Assembly: GCA_022225965.2 (NCBI GenBank)
Contig: JAKJXP020000018.1
Coordinates: 248,001-312,000 of the forward strand
Origin: Diatrype stigma
Taxonomy: Eukaryota > Ascomycota > Sordariomycetes > Xylariales > Diatrypaceae
Reading direction: 5' to 3'
DNA length: 64,000 nt
Shown here: positions 1-12,233 of the stretch, one piece after another
Numbering within the stretch: the first letter of the stretch is position 1
How the letters are laid out: every line of letters begins with the position of its first letter
Program-made: the position numbers and the translations under genes
Notes under the pieces: model-generated
What the model saw: only the letters and a program-made list of their open reading frames with translations
The model's database searches: none
Told to the model about the DNA's origin: nothing

Positions 1-2425
1 CCATGACCTGGGGCGTCATGCCTCCTTGACCCATCTGACTGGCCATTTGGTTCTGGTTGCTGCCGCCTTGGTCTTCGCTGCTGCCGCCTTTTCGGAATTT
101 GCCGCGTCTCGTGTTCTCTTCCTCCTCTCGCATGTTACCTCTCGGCTGGGCCTTCTTGACCTCAATCGGTTTTCCATGGATCTCGAGGTGAGTGCTCAGG
201 CATGCATCTACACCAGCTTCACTTTCAAAGGTGACGAATCCAAAGCCCCGAGGTCGGCCAGTGTCTTTGTCCATCATAAGGGTCGCGTCAACAACACGAC
301 CGAACTGGGCAAAATAGTCCTTGAACTCTTGCTCGGTAGTCTCCTGACTGACGCCGCCTACGAAGATCTTGCTCGTCTTCTCTTGCTCGTCTCGTGGGAT
401 AGCACGCTTGGGGTCGATCTGGAAGATGGAAGTCCTAGGTTAGTAGAAAAACCACGAGGGAAGGGACTATCATGATATAACATACGATCTTGCCGTCAAG
501 GAAATGCTCCTTCACCATGACAATGTTGACGCATTTGGGGTCTTTGAAGGTAAGAAACCCAAAGCCACGGGATCGCCCAGTAGCGCCATCTCTCATGACA
601 GTGCATTCTGTCACCTCACCGAACTGGGAGAAATAGTCGCGGAGCGATTCTAGTAGGGAGAATCAGTACGGTGTTGACTAGAACGGAAGGCACTTATCAT
701 ATATGCTTACGGTCAGTTGTCTCCCAGTTCAAGCCGCCAATGAACATCTTCCTACATAGTAAGTATGGTTAGTAAGCTCCACATCGCAAGCAATGACAAG
801 TGTGTACATATAACGGCGGTGCAAGGGAAAGTTCGGGAAGTTTTCACTCGAGCAAACATCATGTGCCCGCGTCATGTGATTGGCGCATGGTATATATGGT
901 GTAGCACGTCTGTCAGAAGCATCCCCCCAACCTTGGAATCTGTTCGTCTACACGCCGGAGGACAGGCGCCGATATCCCCATCTGCGAGCTAGTCCAAGGA
1001 ATGCTGGGAGTCACTTGGTCGTCTTCGGAGCCGTCACTTTCAGAAGGACAAGATATGTAGCTCTCTTGGCTGTGCGGCGTATCCATGATGGGTGAGTTGA
1101 GTTTGCATATGCAGGTTAGAGCAGGTAGGTGTTCTGATGGAACAGGTGTGACGATGATGATGGTGGTGGTGGTAATAATGATGGTGAGGATGATGGCCAG
1201 TGATCGAGTAAGATCCAACTAGGAAGCCACACATAGCACTACCCAGAGGAACGGGCTGTTGCAGCTGCGATGCCAGAATGGTTGTCGAATTGTTCTCTTT
1301 TCTTGTTCTCGTCTGTCTGCTATCGTCAAGCTAGCTCATGGCTTCGAGCGCTATTCGCTGCTAATTCTGGTTACAGCCCCCCGAAAGCAGTAGTATTGCC
1401 GGTCTTTAAGGGCCTATCTTGGATGAAGGGCTACGGAAGGCAGAAGAAGTCTGCCCTTCAACTATGGTCGACTGCTTATCGTTGGTTCTCAGGTAGATAG
1501 ATGTGTGAACGTATCCTCCTTGTGCTCAGCTCATATCTCTTTTGACCCTCAACGCCTTCTCTCTTGTTCAAAAACTCGACAGGCGGGATTGATTTGGCCT
1601 ATTTCGAAGCACTGACCGATATGGGAGGGATTCTATCGCCTCTCATCTGCTCTTCTCTTTGAGGCCAGACAGCAAGCCAGAGTGCCCTCTTGTCCAAAGT
1701 CCTTTAGGCCAGCAATGCAGATTTATAACCATCTCCTTCCGCGACTATCGCCAGTAGCCGTGACCGGAGAGTAGTCACGATCCTTGACCCCGCCGTGGAT
1801 ATCAAAGATACTCTACAGCCCCAGCCGAACAGGGTTCGCAAGAGGTACGAATTGGCAAGGGGAGGGGAAGCTTCCAACGCGACACGTAGTGTTCAACACC
1901 GAAAAGGGATTCAAGAAACAACATAAGAAAAATACTCACCCATCTTCCTTAGCACTGGATCCTCTGTTGGAGTGGTATGCTGGTGCAGAAACATCTTGTT
2001 GATACTGAGACTGGGACTGGGGAGCGGCAGGGGTACTGTTGGAGCCATTTCCCAAGTTGAAGTCCACATCATCATCGTCATCATAAGCTTCTTCCTGGTA
2101 GTCGTCACCATAACCGCCATCCTCAACCTTCATGCTCACATCGGCAGGGGCGGATTCGGGCTCAGGTTGAGCTACTGGTTCGTGAACTGGCTGGGGCTGT
2201 GAAGGGGCTGTCGGAGCAGGTGCGGCTGCAGGAGCAGGAGCCGGGGCAGGAGCAGATGAAGCTTCGTTATTGTCGTAACTATGGAGTGTTAGCAATCGTG
2301 CAATGGATAATGGTCGACGTAGTGGTGAACTGGGTGCCAGGCAGGTCCACGAGTAGTGCGAGTTGAAAGCAAGAAACCTACAGATCGGCGAAAAGATCAT
2401 CATCGAAGTTCTCGGGGTCCGCCAT
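1..2425 (-). CDS. hrp1: Hrp1/Nab4-type heterogeneous nuclear ribonucleoprotein, C-terminus cut by window edge
   Basis: Predicted exons are 2425-2382, 2278-1940, 751-711, 649-486 and 418-1, and all phases agree. The N-terminus ([20 protein letters not shown]) leads into an Ala/Pro/Gln-rich, acidic region. RRM1 follows, with RNP2 KMFIGGLNW and RNP1 SRGFGFLTF, then the linker [11 protein letters not shown], then RRM2 with KIFVGGV and PRGFGFVTF. The last exon continues into an Arg/Gly/Gln-rich tail and leaves the window still open. The tandem RRMs and the linker are typical of fungal Hrp1 (cleavage factor IB), which binds UA-rich polyadenylation enhancer RNA and shuttles between nucleus and cytoplasm. 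The function is inferred from the family. The intron from 1939 to 752 is about 1.2 kb, far longer than any other intron in this window. Several small open frames lie inside it and none looks like a gene. Confidence 0.9.
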
Positions 2426-3549
2426 GATGGAAGAGATTCGGATGCGATTGACCGAGTACCAAGTCGGATGTTTTCAAAGTACTACGGCAAGGAGCTCGAG
2501 ATCTAGATAACTCGGGAGTCGACAGGACAACCCAACGTTTGTCTTGCTGCGAGTCGACGAGGGTGCTAACAGGACCGCCAAGTCCTTGAAGAAGACCTGT
2601 CAATGATGAAATGTAGAGACGCAAGAAAGGAATGGGGAATGGAAATGGAAATGCAGAGGGACGGAGAAGGAAACTCTACACGTGAAGCCGACGTGAATGA
2701 ATTCCGGGATGGATGCACTTGCAGGTGTTGATGCTTCAAGGGTGAATGAAGATCAGAAAAAAAACTAAAACTTGACGTCTTGCAGCCTAACAAGTTCGTT
2801 CTCCTACCTTGTATGTAGGTAGGTAGCTAGGTACAAACTAGTTATGGCCTATTGGAGCCCTGGAGACCTGGAGACTTGGGGGCCTATGGGGGGCTTGGGA
2901 ATTTACAGTGGGTTGATTAGTGAATCTATTAGCTGTTCTTCCGCCTGGACCAGCTGGATTAGCAGCACGAACAGCACGAAGATAGGTAAGCACAGACCAT
3001 GTTTACGATGTATTTGTGCCTGCCATTAACCTACATAACTGCTATCTTCCAAGTTCTTATCAACCAACTAGAGGTACCTACATACCTACCCACACTATGT
3101 ATGTAGTATGTAGTATGTAGCAAGGCTGCCAGGCTGCAGCCCGGCAGGTGCAAGGCTGGGCCCATTAATTTTAGTTACCTAGCAGCCTAGGTACCTCTGT
3201 ATGTATGTACCTACCACCTATTTACCTTTCGACGGAAGATCGAAGTCAGCCACAAGAGGGGCAGATGCGGCTTACTACCTCTTCATGCATGCCTGTTAAC
3301 TAACCTTAACTGCCGCTTCACTACCTATAGTTCCCTGCCTAACCTTGGAACAGAGCATTAACAGATGGGATGGTCAAGGGTCCGGCAAACGGTCAAGCAT
3401 CTCTAGCTACCTACCTGGCTACTTGCCTACAGCCTACACGTAGAATTCTACACCTCCTAAGCCGGTAAACAACCTTGGAACAATGTGACATATCGTGGAA
3501 TACCTAAGTGAAATAGCCAACCCTATAACCTCACCATCTCGATCTTGCC
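2426..3549. other. Intergenic region between divergent hrp1 and gyp1
   Basis: This holds the two divergent promoters and 5' leaders. No gene is supported. It carries many short TAGGTA/TACCTA and GTATGTA words (about 2810-2835, 3070-3130 and 3170-3220). One copy of a 24-bp sequence at 3170-3193 recurs exactly at 30826-30849. Confidence 0.6.
3170..3193. repeat. 24-bp dispersed palindromic repeat, copy 1
   Basis: This sequence is identical to 30826-30849. Its core is an inverted repeat, TACCTAG and CTAGGTA, separated by CAGC. Both copies lie in intergenic DNA rich in TAGGTA words. It could be a remnant of a small inverted-repeat element or a hairpin-forming motif; nothing else identifies it. 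Confidence 0.6.
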
Positions 3550-5898
3550 ATGTTCTCATCGTCCGGTAGCGGCAAGAAGCCGCCTCCACAACAAGTGAGT
3601 TTTTCCCAACTTTCCAGCTTCCCAACTTCAATTAAATGCTCCCTTCCTTACCCCCACCCCAATCGTCCACTCCCACAAAGCCAGCCACTAGCTGACCGCT
3701 GGCGACAATGACGTACATGTAGGAAATGGTTCAAGTTGGTAAGTCCGACAGCATGCTTCTATATATACATACGTTATTGTCATGTCATGCCGTATAGGGC
3801 CCATATGTCCCATGATTTTGGATCGTGAATTTCAGCTGCTAATTCTAGGCTGTTTGACTTGACAGACAGATCCGAGTAAGTCGCACGTACTGAACCTTTC
3901 CCTTCGGAGGCAACGACAGTCCCTGTTCAGCCGGGCGCATGCTGTCTCCCTCAAACCCACCTCTTAAGTATATGGCTTAATAGCATCGGCTGAGTCTGGA
4001 ACCAGGTCGGCTTCCCCCTTCTGGCGGATTCAAAGAGAAAACATGTCGAAGAAAACAACCCCGACTCGCGATTCAAACCTGGTTAAGGGAGCCGCGTACT
4101 CCCATGCGGACATGCTCAGTCTTGATTCCTTGTGCGTATATCAATCTAGCCATTGGCCTAACCCCATCCATTGTTTCCTTGGTGATTAATCCAGTGTAGG
4201 AACTTGTCAAGCACCTCTTCAAGACCCAAGACACCTCCATCCTCCCAGAAGAGTCGCACGAGCAATGTTAACACACCACCGAAACATTCGTCTGGCCTAT
4301 CTTCGCCGCCACTGAAGTCGTATTTTCACTTCTTATCCGACACGAACCAAGACTGGACTGTCGATGATGCCGAGGGCGAAGACGAATATGGATATGAGGA
4401 TGATGATGGAGACGACTTCGGTCTGCCAAGCTTGTCGAATATGAAGCGGAAATCGAGACGGGCAGCGGCCGCTCAAGGAAGAGCCTCTGAGACCGACTTG
4501 CCTAGCCTAGCCAACTCATCTAGCCTGGCCAATCGACGGTATTCAAATAGTGCCGATATAGCCATCGAGAGACCGGCGTCCACCTATCCCATGCCCAAAA
4601 AGAGCGAGGGTAAGATTTTGAGGCCACAGTATAAGGACATCCTCAAAGGTTTGCTTCGCTACTCCTTGTTTACGACCGAAGACTCCCACTAATGATTCTA
4701 GATCCTGCCAATGCTTTACATCTAATTGATCACCCCTCAACACCATCCAGCGCCACCCCCAAAGAGATAGATGCCATACATTCCCGTGTAACGAGAATAA
4801 ATAAGTTTAAAAAGATTCTCCAAGCCAGCACCATCTCACTGACGGACCTGAGAGCGTTAGCCTGGTCTGGCGTACCCGAAGAGGTGCGGGCCATGACTTG
4901 GCAGCTGTTACTCAGTTATCTTCCAACAAGCAGTGAGAGGCGAGTCGCAACTCTAGAGCGGAAACGAAAGGAGTATTTAGATGGGGTGAGACAAGCCTTC
5001 GAAAGAGGGGGGGCGAATCCCACCCCAACCGGCAGGACACGGGGCTTAGATGAGGCTATATGGCACCAAATCAGCATCGATGTACCAAGGACAAATCCGC
5101 ATATCGAATTATATAGTTACGAAGCTACACAACGGTCGCTGGAACGGATATTATATCTCTGGGCTATTCGGCACCCTGCGAGCGGCTACGTACAGGGCAT
5201 CAATGATTTGGTCTCGCCTTTCTGGGAGGTATTCTTGGGCTCTTACATCACTGACTCCAACATCGAAAGCGGGATGGATCCGGGACAGCTACCCCGGGCA
5301 GTGCTGGATGCAGTGGAAGCCGATTCCTTCTGGTGTTTGACCAAACTACTAGACGGGATCCAGGATCACTACATTGTAGCTCAGCCTGGAATACAGCGGC
5401 AAGTTGCTGCGCTGCGGGACCTTACTGCTAGGATCGACGCGGATCTTGCGAAGCACTTCGAAAATGAGCACGTCGAATTCATCCAGTTCAGTTTTCGCTG
5501 GATGAACTGCCTCCTCATGAGGGAGATCAGCGTCCGGAACACCATTCGGATGTGGGACACTTATTTGGTAAGCTAGCTCTATTGCACCCCTGAATGCGTG
5601 CGAGCCCCTTCTTTGATGCCTGGAATCTGACCATGCGCAGGCGGAGGAGCAGGGCTTCTCCGAATTCCATCTATACGTGTGCGCCGCATTTCTGGTCAAG
5701 TGGTCGAGCAAGCTGGTCAAGATGGACTTCCAGGAGATCATGATGTTCCTTCAGGCCCTGCCCACGCAGGGCTGGACCGAGAAGGACATCGAGCTGCTGC
5801 TCAGCGAGGCGTATATCTGGCAGAGCCTGTTCAAGAACTCGTCAGCGCACCTGAGGGGCGGGCCGAGCCGCGGTCCGGCGACTAGCTTACAGCTATGA
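3550..5898 (+). CDS. gyp1: Rab GTPase-activating protein, Gyp1 family (TBC domain)
   Basis: Predicted exons are 3550-3594, 3723-3738, 3866-3875, 4006-4131, 4200-4648, 4702-5567 and 5641-5898, giving 589 aa in consistent phase. The N-terminal ~200 residues are Ser/Pro-rich with an acidic DDAEGEDEYGYEDDDGDD patch and look disordered. The TBC domain begins near LRALAWSGVPEEVRAMTW. It contains the Arg-finger motif as IDVPRT (IxxDxxR) and the Gln-finger motif as GYVQG (YxQG), so both catalytic fingers are present. The C-terminal half includes FRWMNCLLMREI and MWDTY, typical of the domain. In yeast, Gyp1 stimulates GTP hydrolysis by Ypt1 and other Rabs at the Golgi; that role is inferred. The start is set by the first in-frame ATG and relies on two micro-exons (16 and 10 nt). 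These are the least certain part of the model. Confidence 0.88.
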
Positions 5899-5920
5899 TG
5901 TGATGTGATGTGATGTGATG
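5896..5920 (+). repeat. TGATG pentanucleotide microsatellite at the gyp1 stop codon
   Basis: There are five perfect TGATG units. The first supplies the gyp1 TGA stop codon, so the array sits at the start of the 3' UTR. Copy-number changes would leave the stop intact. Confidence 0.8.
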
Positions 5921-7273
5921 TTATGCATATTATGTGTGGGCTAGATGTCCCCAGAGGGTGGCGTGGTGGGCGGGCGGGCAGTTGCACTCATCGTTCACCG
6001 CCACGGCGGATCGACACGATATATCAGATAGGAGCATAACTCATGCATAACCCGCGCGAAGCGGGCGGAACGAATGAACGAATGAATAATTACGCATACA
6101 CGTATCGACTATGACAAGTAGTTGAATGAGAACATGGATCAACATCATCATCGTCGTCGTCATCGTTGCCGAAACGACCAGCGACGACGATATGCCCCAT
6201 GGGTTAGGAAGCAAGAAGTCGAGGCATGCGACGATCGCTCAGTTCAGTCATTCTCCAATATCATTGCCATAGACTAGCTCGTGGCGATAAGGGACAGTTA
6301 TCTCTTACAAATCACCTCGTGCCAGCCTACTTGAAAGATGACGGGGAACGAAGGTGTCCGTGTGGCTATGATAGAAGACTGGAAAGCAGACGGATAGTAG
6401 GGAGAAGCACAAGTAATCACTAAACAATAGTTGGTGTAAATTTGTATATATCGTGAAATCTTCAAGCCAGAAAAGTCATATGGATATATGCGGCGCGAAC
6501 TTCCGCACGCTATGGACGCGATTTCTATCTGTTCTGTACCTATCTATAGGTACTGCGTTGGACCATGTCGGTTCGCAACCCGCAACCCGTGCCCGTTCCT
6601 CTTCAAATCATGAGGAAAGCACGCATATTCCATCCTAGGTAGAATAGATTGCTTAGCATGGAAGCAATTAGCTAGCCACCCAGCCAGCCACCTGCTCACC
6701 ATTGGTCTGTCTGTCTATCCGGAACGCCTGCTGCCCAATGTCCATCCAATGTGAGGGCATATTTAATGCCCCCATGCATACGTCGGGGGAAGGGACCGCT
6801 CCCCCTTCTTCTAGGTCATGAATTCCGTGAGCTCGTATGTTGTTGTTGCTGCTGTTGTATGCTGTATTTTATGCTATGCCCAATGATGATGCAATGCCAT
6901 CCCTCCACGTTCGTGACAGTATGCATCTCTTATGCCGGCCGGGAAATATGCGTCTGTGAGGTCGTGTCTCATCCATCCAATACCTATTCTCATGCTGGTC
7001 GTCGTATCTGTTTTTCTTCTGTTTGTTTTTCCTCGCCCTCTTACTCCCTTTCTTCTCGTGTCATCGTGCCGGCCTATCCTAGCTAGCCATTGGCAAGGAC
7101 CTCCCAGGAAATCGCTGGGATAAGATAATCCTTCCTTCGAAGAAATGTGGGATCGTCCCTGCCATCGTCGCAATGCATTTAATACGATAAGATGTTGCCT
7201 GGTATAATCCGGGGTGGTGCAACGAAAAAAAAGAATGAGTTGGTTTCGCGGAGAGCGGGTATCCGTCTGTTCT
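5899..7273. other. Intergenic region between convergent gyp1 and aminotransferase genes
   Basis: This region should hold both 3' UTRs. Apart from the TGATG array at its left edge and simple CAT/CGT-rich sequence near 6140-6170, I see no gene or structured element. Confidence 0.55.
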
Positions 7274-8707
7274 TTACTGCTCCTCCGGCACGACAACACC
7301 CCACGGGTGGCTCACGCGGCCGTACATGATGTCACCAATCCAGGTCTTCACCTGGTTGGTGAGGGGGCCACCCTCGCCCGCCTTGCCCATCGGGAACTGG
7401 ATGTCGCGGCCGCGGTGGTGGACCAGCGATACCGGGCAAATGAAGAACTAAAAATGTCGCAGTTAGCATGAAATTTCCGAGTCGTTTTCATTTATCCCAT
7501 CTTCGTCTCATCCCGAAGGATAAACAGGGGGGGGAGTGGGGTTGGAGAGAGAGAGAGAGAGCCAAGGAGAAGAAAGAAGAAAACTAACCGCAGTACCAGC
7601 CGCGAAAGCCTCGACAATCCGGCCCTCGGCGTCGGCCTCCAGAACCTCAGCGATGGTGTACTTGCGCTCGACGACGTCGACGTCGGCGCCGAGGCGCTCG
7701 CGGAGGAGCTGCAGGGCGCTGCGGCGCGTGACGCCGTCAAGGATGAGGCGGTCGTCGAGCGGGGCGGTGACGACCTGGGTGCGGCCGGAGTCCCTGGCCT
7801 TCCAGACGACGAAGAAGTTGCTGGCGCCGGCCTCGGTGCACTGGCCGTCGGGGCCGTACAGCCAGAGGATCTGGCCGAAGCCGCGGGCGCGGGCCTCGGC
7901 GGTGGCCAGCAGCGAAGGGCCGTAGTTGGCGCCGACCTTGGCGTAGCCGAAGCCGCCGACCCAGGCGCGGACCATGTCGTCGGGGGAGGTGTGGAGGCGC
8001 AGCCCGCCCGCCGGCGCGTCCAGCACCGGCATGAAGGTGGCGATGACGTACAGCAGGGCCTCGGAGGGCGCCTGCACGCCGAGCTGGCCCTGCGTGCCGA
8101 TCAGCGTCGGGCGCAGGTACAGGAACCGGCCCGGCTGGTCGCGGGGCAGCCACTTGGGCCCGTCGACGGCCATCAGGGCCACCATCAGGCGCTCGAGCTG
8201 CGCCGGCGCGAACGAGGGCAGGCTGATGCGCGTCGCCGACATGACCATGCGGGCCGCGTTGCAGTCGGGCCGGAACAGCCGCAGCTGCCCGTCGTCGCCG
8301 CGGTACACCTTCAGGCCCTCGAAGCACTCCGTCGCGTAGTGCAGCACCGACGCCGTCGGCATCAGCGAGATGGGCCCGTACGGCTTCAGCTCCGGCGTGC
8401 CCCAGCCGCCGCTCGCCGTCCACGGGACCGAAACCATGTGGTCCGTCGCGACCGTCTGGCCGTCCTGGCTGTGGACGCCCGGCGGCGGCAGGTCGCGCGG
8501 CGCCTTCGTGAAGGTGTAGGTCAGCTTGGAGGCGTCCAGCTCCTGCACGTTGGGCTGTGCGACGCCGTTCCCGTTCCCGGTGGCGGCGCCGTTGCCGTTG
8601 CCGTTGGGAGCATCGTTCTCGGCCAATCGGTGTTCCACGGCGGCAGCGGTCAAGTTAAGGTCCTGCTCGCCGGTGTGGGTGGTTTCCGGAACCGCGGAGG
8701 GCGACAT
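7274..8707 (-). CDS. Branched-chain amino-acid aminotransferase (class IV PLP enzyme)
   Basis: Two exons (8707-7589 and 7447-7274) give 430 aa. Class-IV aminotransferase landmarks are clear: the substrate-pocket stretch ATECFEGLKVYRG, the PLP-lysine segment FGYAKVGANYGPSLLA (Lys near residue 258), and the cofactor-binding CTEAGASNFFVVW. The second exon supplies the usual end, with PVSLVHHRGRDIQFP and KTWIGDIMYG. BCATs interconvert leucine, isoleucine and valine with their 2-oxo acids using glutamate/2-oxoglutarate. The first ~70 residues are a low-complexity leader with Gly-Asn repeats (NGNGNG), which does not look like a strong mitochondrial presequence. An in-frame upstream ATG at 8755 would add 16 basic residues and could change targeting. 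A 141-nt intron with a GA microsatellite separates the exons. Codon GC3 is very high, which produces long shadow frames. Confidence 0.9.
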
Positions 8708-11700
8708 GATGCCGATGCGAATCTTTATTTGTTTTCCTGTTTTTCTTGGGAGCACTTTTTTGTTTCAAGCGAGTGATAACAGGTAACACAGAACTATCCA
8801 ATGCACTGGGGCTCAGGTAGCGAGTGTGTTGGGAAAGATAAGGGACAAGAAACAAGGTTCTGCTTCGTATGGCGGACTCCGGGTTGAAGTATAAGTAAGC
8901 CCCCCTTTTTTGGTTATCTGTTCAAGGTGCAAGGAAGGGAAAATTGTCAAGAAAAAGAAAAAGAAGAAACCTGAAATAGCAGATGGCGGAAGGCAGAGAA
9001 AAAGGCAAAAGGTACATAATACGTAGCAGGTATAAATTTCTCGGACGGGCAGATAGGCCGTGGAGACGACGCCAATGACTCATTGGTCAATTCCCAACGC
9101 CCTTGGACGGGAAAGGAGAAAAAAGGGTCAAGAGAAAAAAAGAAGGCAAAAGAAGGGCTAGTAGCAGTACTGCCCGTCAAGTGCAGGGCGCTTCCCTTGA
9201 CATGATCCAGTGCGGTGGGTTCCCGTACCGTATACCACCCGTGTTGGTTTTTACCTAAGGGATGCGGGATGTGGAATACTCATCGATGCATCGACAGGCA
9301 AGGACTCCCTAACTCGGTATAGTCCAACTCGGTATAGCTGCTCATACATACGTATGTATGGAGTTGATCGAGCCTTGCCTCGATACCGTCTGGCGTCCAC
9401 GTCTACATCCACGTCCACGTCCACGTTCACGTCCACCTTATCACGGTATACTCCCCAGCTTGTGTATGTAAAGCCCCGCAAGTCCCGACTAATACTGCAA
9501 CTGGGCCTGTCGGTTTGGCTTGGTCAAACAGAGCGTTCGCTGTGCCAAGTGGACGCTGGGGCGTGGGATAATCTGGATCCTATCTGGAGACGGCAGCGTT
9601 TTGTTGTAGCGGTAAATACTTGCCTCCAGCGTAGGAAGTACCTACATAGTACGTACAAAGTAGTGTGTATTTGTGCAGTCGGGCTGGTTACATATTACAT
9701 ACTCATTCACCTACAATGCATGCTGCTACTACTATGCACCCGGCCCTTCGTGGAAACATTTCCTAGTTGGCTTCTAGTCGAGGTCGGTTGCACGCGGCGG
9801 CTCCAAGTCATGTGGTGGGTGGTGGGTGGTGTGGGCGTGATACCGACGGTGATACGGCGGTACGGTGATACTGTATGGAGGCCAGGCATGGAAGAAGGTT
9901 GTTTGATGGGACCGAGTAACTAACACGGTCCGTCCTAGCTAAGCGTCTTTCATGGCGGACGTATAGTTACCATGGCCGCTTATCAGCCTGTGCTCACTGC
10001 TGTCTGCACGAATGCATTAGGGTACGTAGATTGGGACAGGTATTGTACGTAGGCACTGCGATTTCAGAACGTGCCAATGCGATTTGCCAATCATGGGAAA
10101 GGGTTCCTACATGCAGGACGCTTGCATCCGCTTCATACAACGTCAGCGCTGGTGTCATGGGCACAACAAGCATGGATAGTGAAGACAGAAATCCAAGCTT
10201 TGAACAGTCATGAAAATCTCGACTGACCTGCTGCTATGTATGTACAATACATAACTGCGGTCCGAGATCGCAGCCGCGGCAAGGCCGGTGTACCCATCTT
10301 TTATAGTTGAATTCTCTCCCTCCAACACCCGTCCGTCCCACAATTGCCCTATCCTCCCCCTATGAAGCGGCTGAATGCACGAGGTGGCCTCGCCGGCCGT
10401 TGTGGAGTCGGTCTCTGCGGAATTGGCAGCATTGCGAATGCTCGGCCGACCCTGAACCGCGAATTGCCGCAGCTACACGACAATTGCCGCTGGCCGATAG
10501 CCAACAGCATCTTGCATGAACACCTGCCCGTAAGGCTCCGTCCAAGCATCTTGGCTGCCAATCAAGAGGTAGCATCCCCCCCCCCCCCGTACCCCCCTCT
10601 TCTAGAACATCGCTACCTATGCCTTGGATACCGCCGTGCACCTTCAGGCTATTTGAGTTGATGTCCCCTTCCCTATCGCCTTGTCGTCAAGGACTTATGA
10701 TAATGCGAGTTGATACATGTAGTAAGTACTAGGTACGCGTGTAAGAATGCAAATTGATGCTGTCTTCATGCATCACATGCCAATCGGCATTACCACCTGT
10801 CCGACAGGCTTCCAATCGCAACGAAATGTATATTTAGTTCGCAAGAGCTGTTGCTTGCTGGTGTCACTACAGTAAACCCACTACAGTAAACTTCCCAAGA
10901 TCCCGGTTTCGAGTATTATACAGGTTGTTGTAGAACTTCGCTCACCGTATATTCACCTGCCTTTTGAACGAGATGGGTCAGGTCCATCGGGCCCCATTAG
11001 CAGTGTTATTGAGGCCGGAAATGCAGGTTTATGGGGTTCGGAACATACCTACTATTGGCCTTCAGGCTGCTACAGACTAAAGCATCAATATGCGACTGGT
11101 ACACCAGATTGGCCATCGATCGATCTTACATCATCTCGGAGATTTTTCGTATATAAGCTGTTTCTTTTCTTTTCTTGCCACGGATTCCATTGGCCTTTTC
11201 TTTGATTAATTTTGGCCACTCCGTCAGCTCCAACTTGTCCTCGACCTCAAGCCAGCCACACGACGGAAGTAGACATGATTGCTAACCCTCCACAACAAGT
11301 CTTGCGGGCTTTCGATCTCAGAACACCAAATTCTCCACTCGGATCTTTTATGGGCGCGATGCCTTGGTAAACGAATGCTAGATACTCTGTGTGGCCTTGT
11401 GATGCGCGTGCGATTGCGTATCCTCCAGCCGCCACACCACATGTTCAAGTCGGCCATGGGCTTCAGTTCTCAATGCAGATGATCGACACTGTAGACAATA
11501 CTGACAACCGTATATTTCCGTCGGCCGGTATCTCACTATCATTAGTCGATCATGGGGCAGCTGGAAACCTGTGTAGTTCTCTGACTGTGATAACATACAG
11601 AGCAATTCGAAGAGACATAATCAGGGATGCATCACTTCTTCCGTACGATATTCCGGTCGAGTCTAGAGTAGTCAGTACAATAGTCACCATGATGTCGTGA

Positions 11701-12233
11701 ACACTATACATGGAAAGTTGAAATTAATGAGGCAATCTATCGAAGTTAACCGAGATCAGAGGATATTTCATAGCATTTCCGAGGACATGGATAGTAACTA
11801 TATCGTGATGCACGATACCATATCAGATGAACGAGTAATACTAAGTAGATAGCCACTTTTGAAATGGACTACCAAAATTGCCTTCTGATTTCACGCAGCT
11901 TAAAGCCTCGAAGTAAACGTTGATGGTGATACTGTGAGCCAGATGAACTTTTCTATCAAACGAGAAAAATGTCGAAAAGGCTGAAATAAAGTAATCTTAC
12001 AGTTCATTCGTTGTACATCCGCGTAAGTTCAGCTTAGCCATCCTTGAAACCACCCAAGCAAGTTACTGCTTAGTAGCTCATAGCCGAATCGTTCTCTATT
12101 GACAGGTTTTACGAGTCGCCCCCTCGTACGCCTTACTCCATCTCAAGATGTAGCAATAATTAACGCTTCTCCTGATGTGTTCAGGTGGCAACAGGTACTA
12201 TGAGACACCCCTTGGTCAGATTGTTTATACAAA
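8708..12233. other. Gene-poor interval of about 3.5 kb
   Basis: Its left end holds the aminotransferase promoter and its right end the 3' side of the coiled-coil gene. Open frames here (for example 9210-9923) lack splice structure and recognisable domains. The 9210-9923 frame is partly generated by a hexamer tandem repeat. A run of 11 C occurs at about 10577-10587. I found no RNA gene or mobile element by eye. Confidence 0.5.
9395..9438. repeat. Tandem CGTCCA/CGTCTA hexamer repeat
   Basis: There are about seven imperfect copies of a CGTCCA-like hexamer. On one strand they encode Thr-Ser repeats and on the other Val-Asp repeats, creating spurious open frames in both directions. The array lies in otherwise gene-free sequence. 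Confidence 0.7.

Noticed and set aside
1040..1234. His-rich frame in the hrp1 intron
   Set aside because: Produced by a CAT/ATG simple repeat; not a gene.
7737..8776. Long open frames overlapping the aminotransferase in other frames (228, 261 and 121 aa)
   Set aside because: They are Arg/Ala/Pro/Gly-rich translations caused by very high GC3 of the real gene; none has a domain.
9210..9923. 237-codon plus-strand frame
   Set aside because: Contains a hexamer tandem repeat and shows no domain, splice structure or homologous pattern; likely chance.
11224..11700. Overlapping short frames on both strands
   Set aside because: Three mutually overlapping frames with no family signature; no basis to choose a gene.
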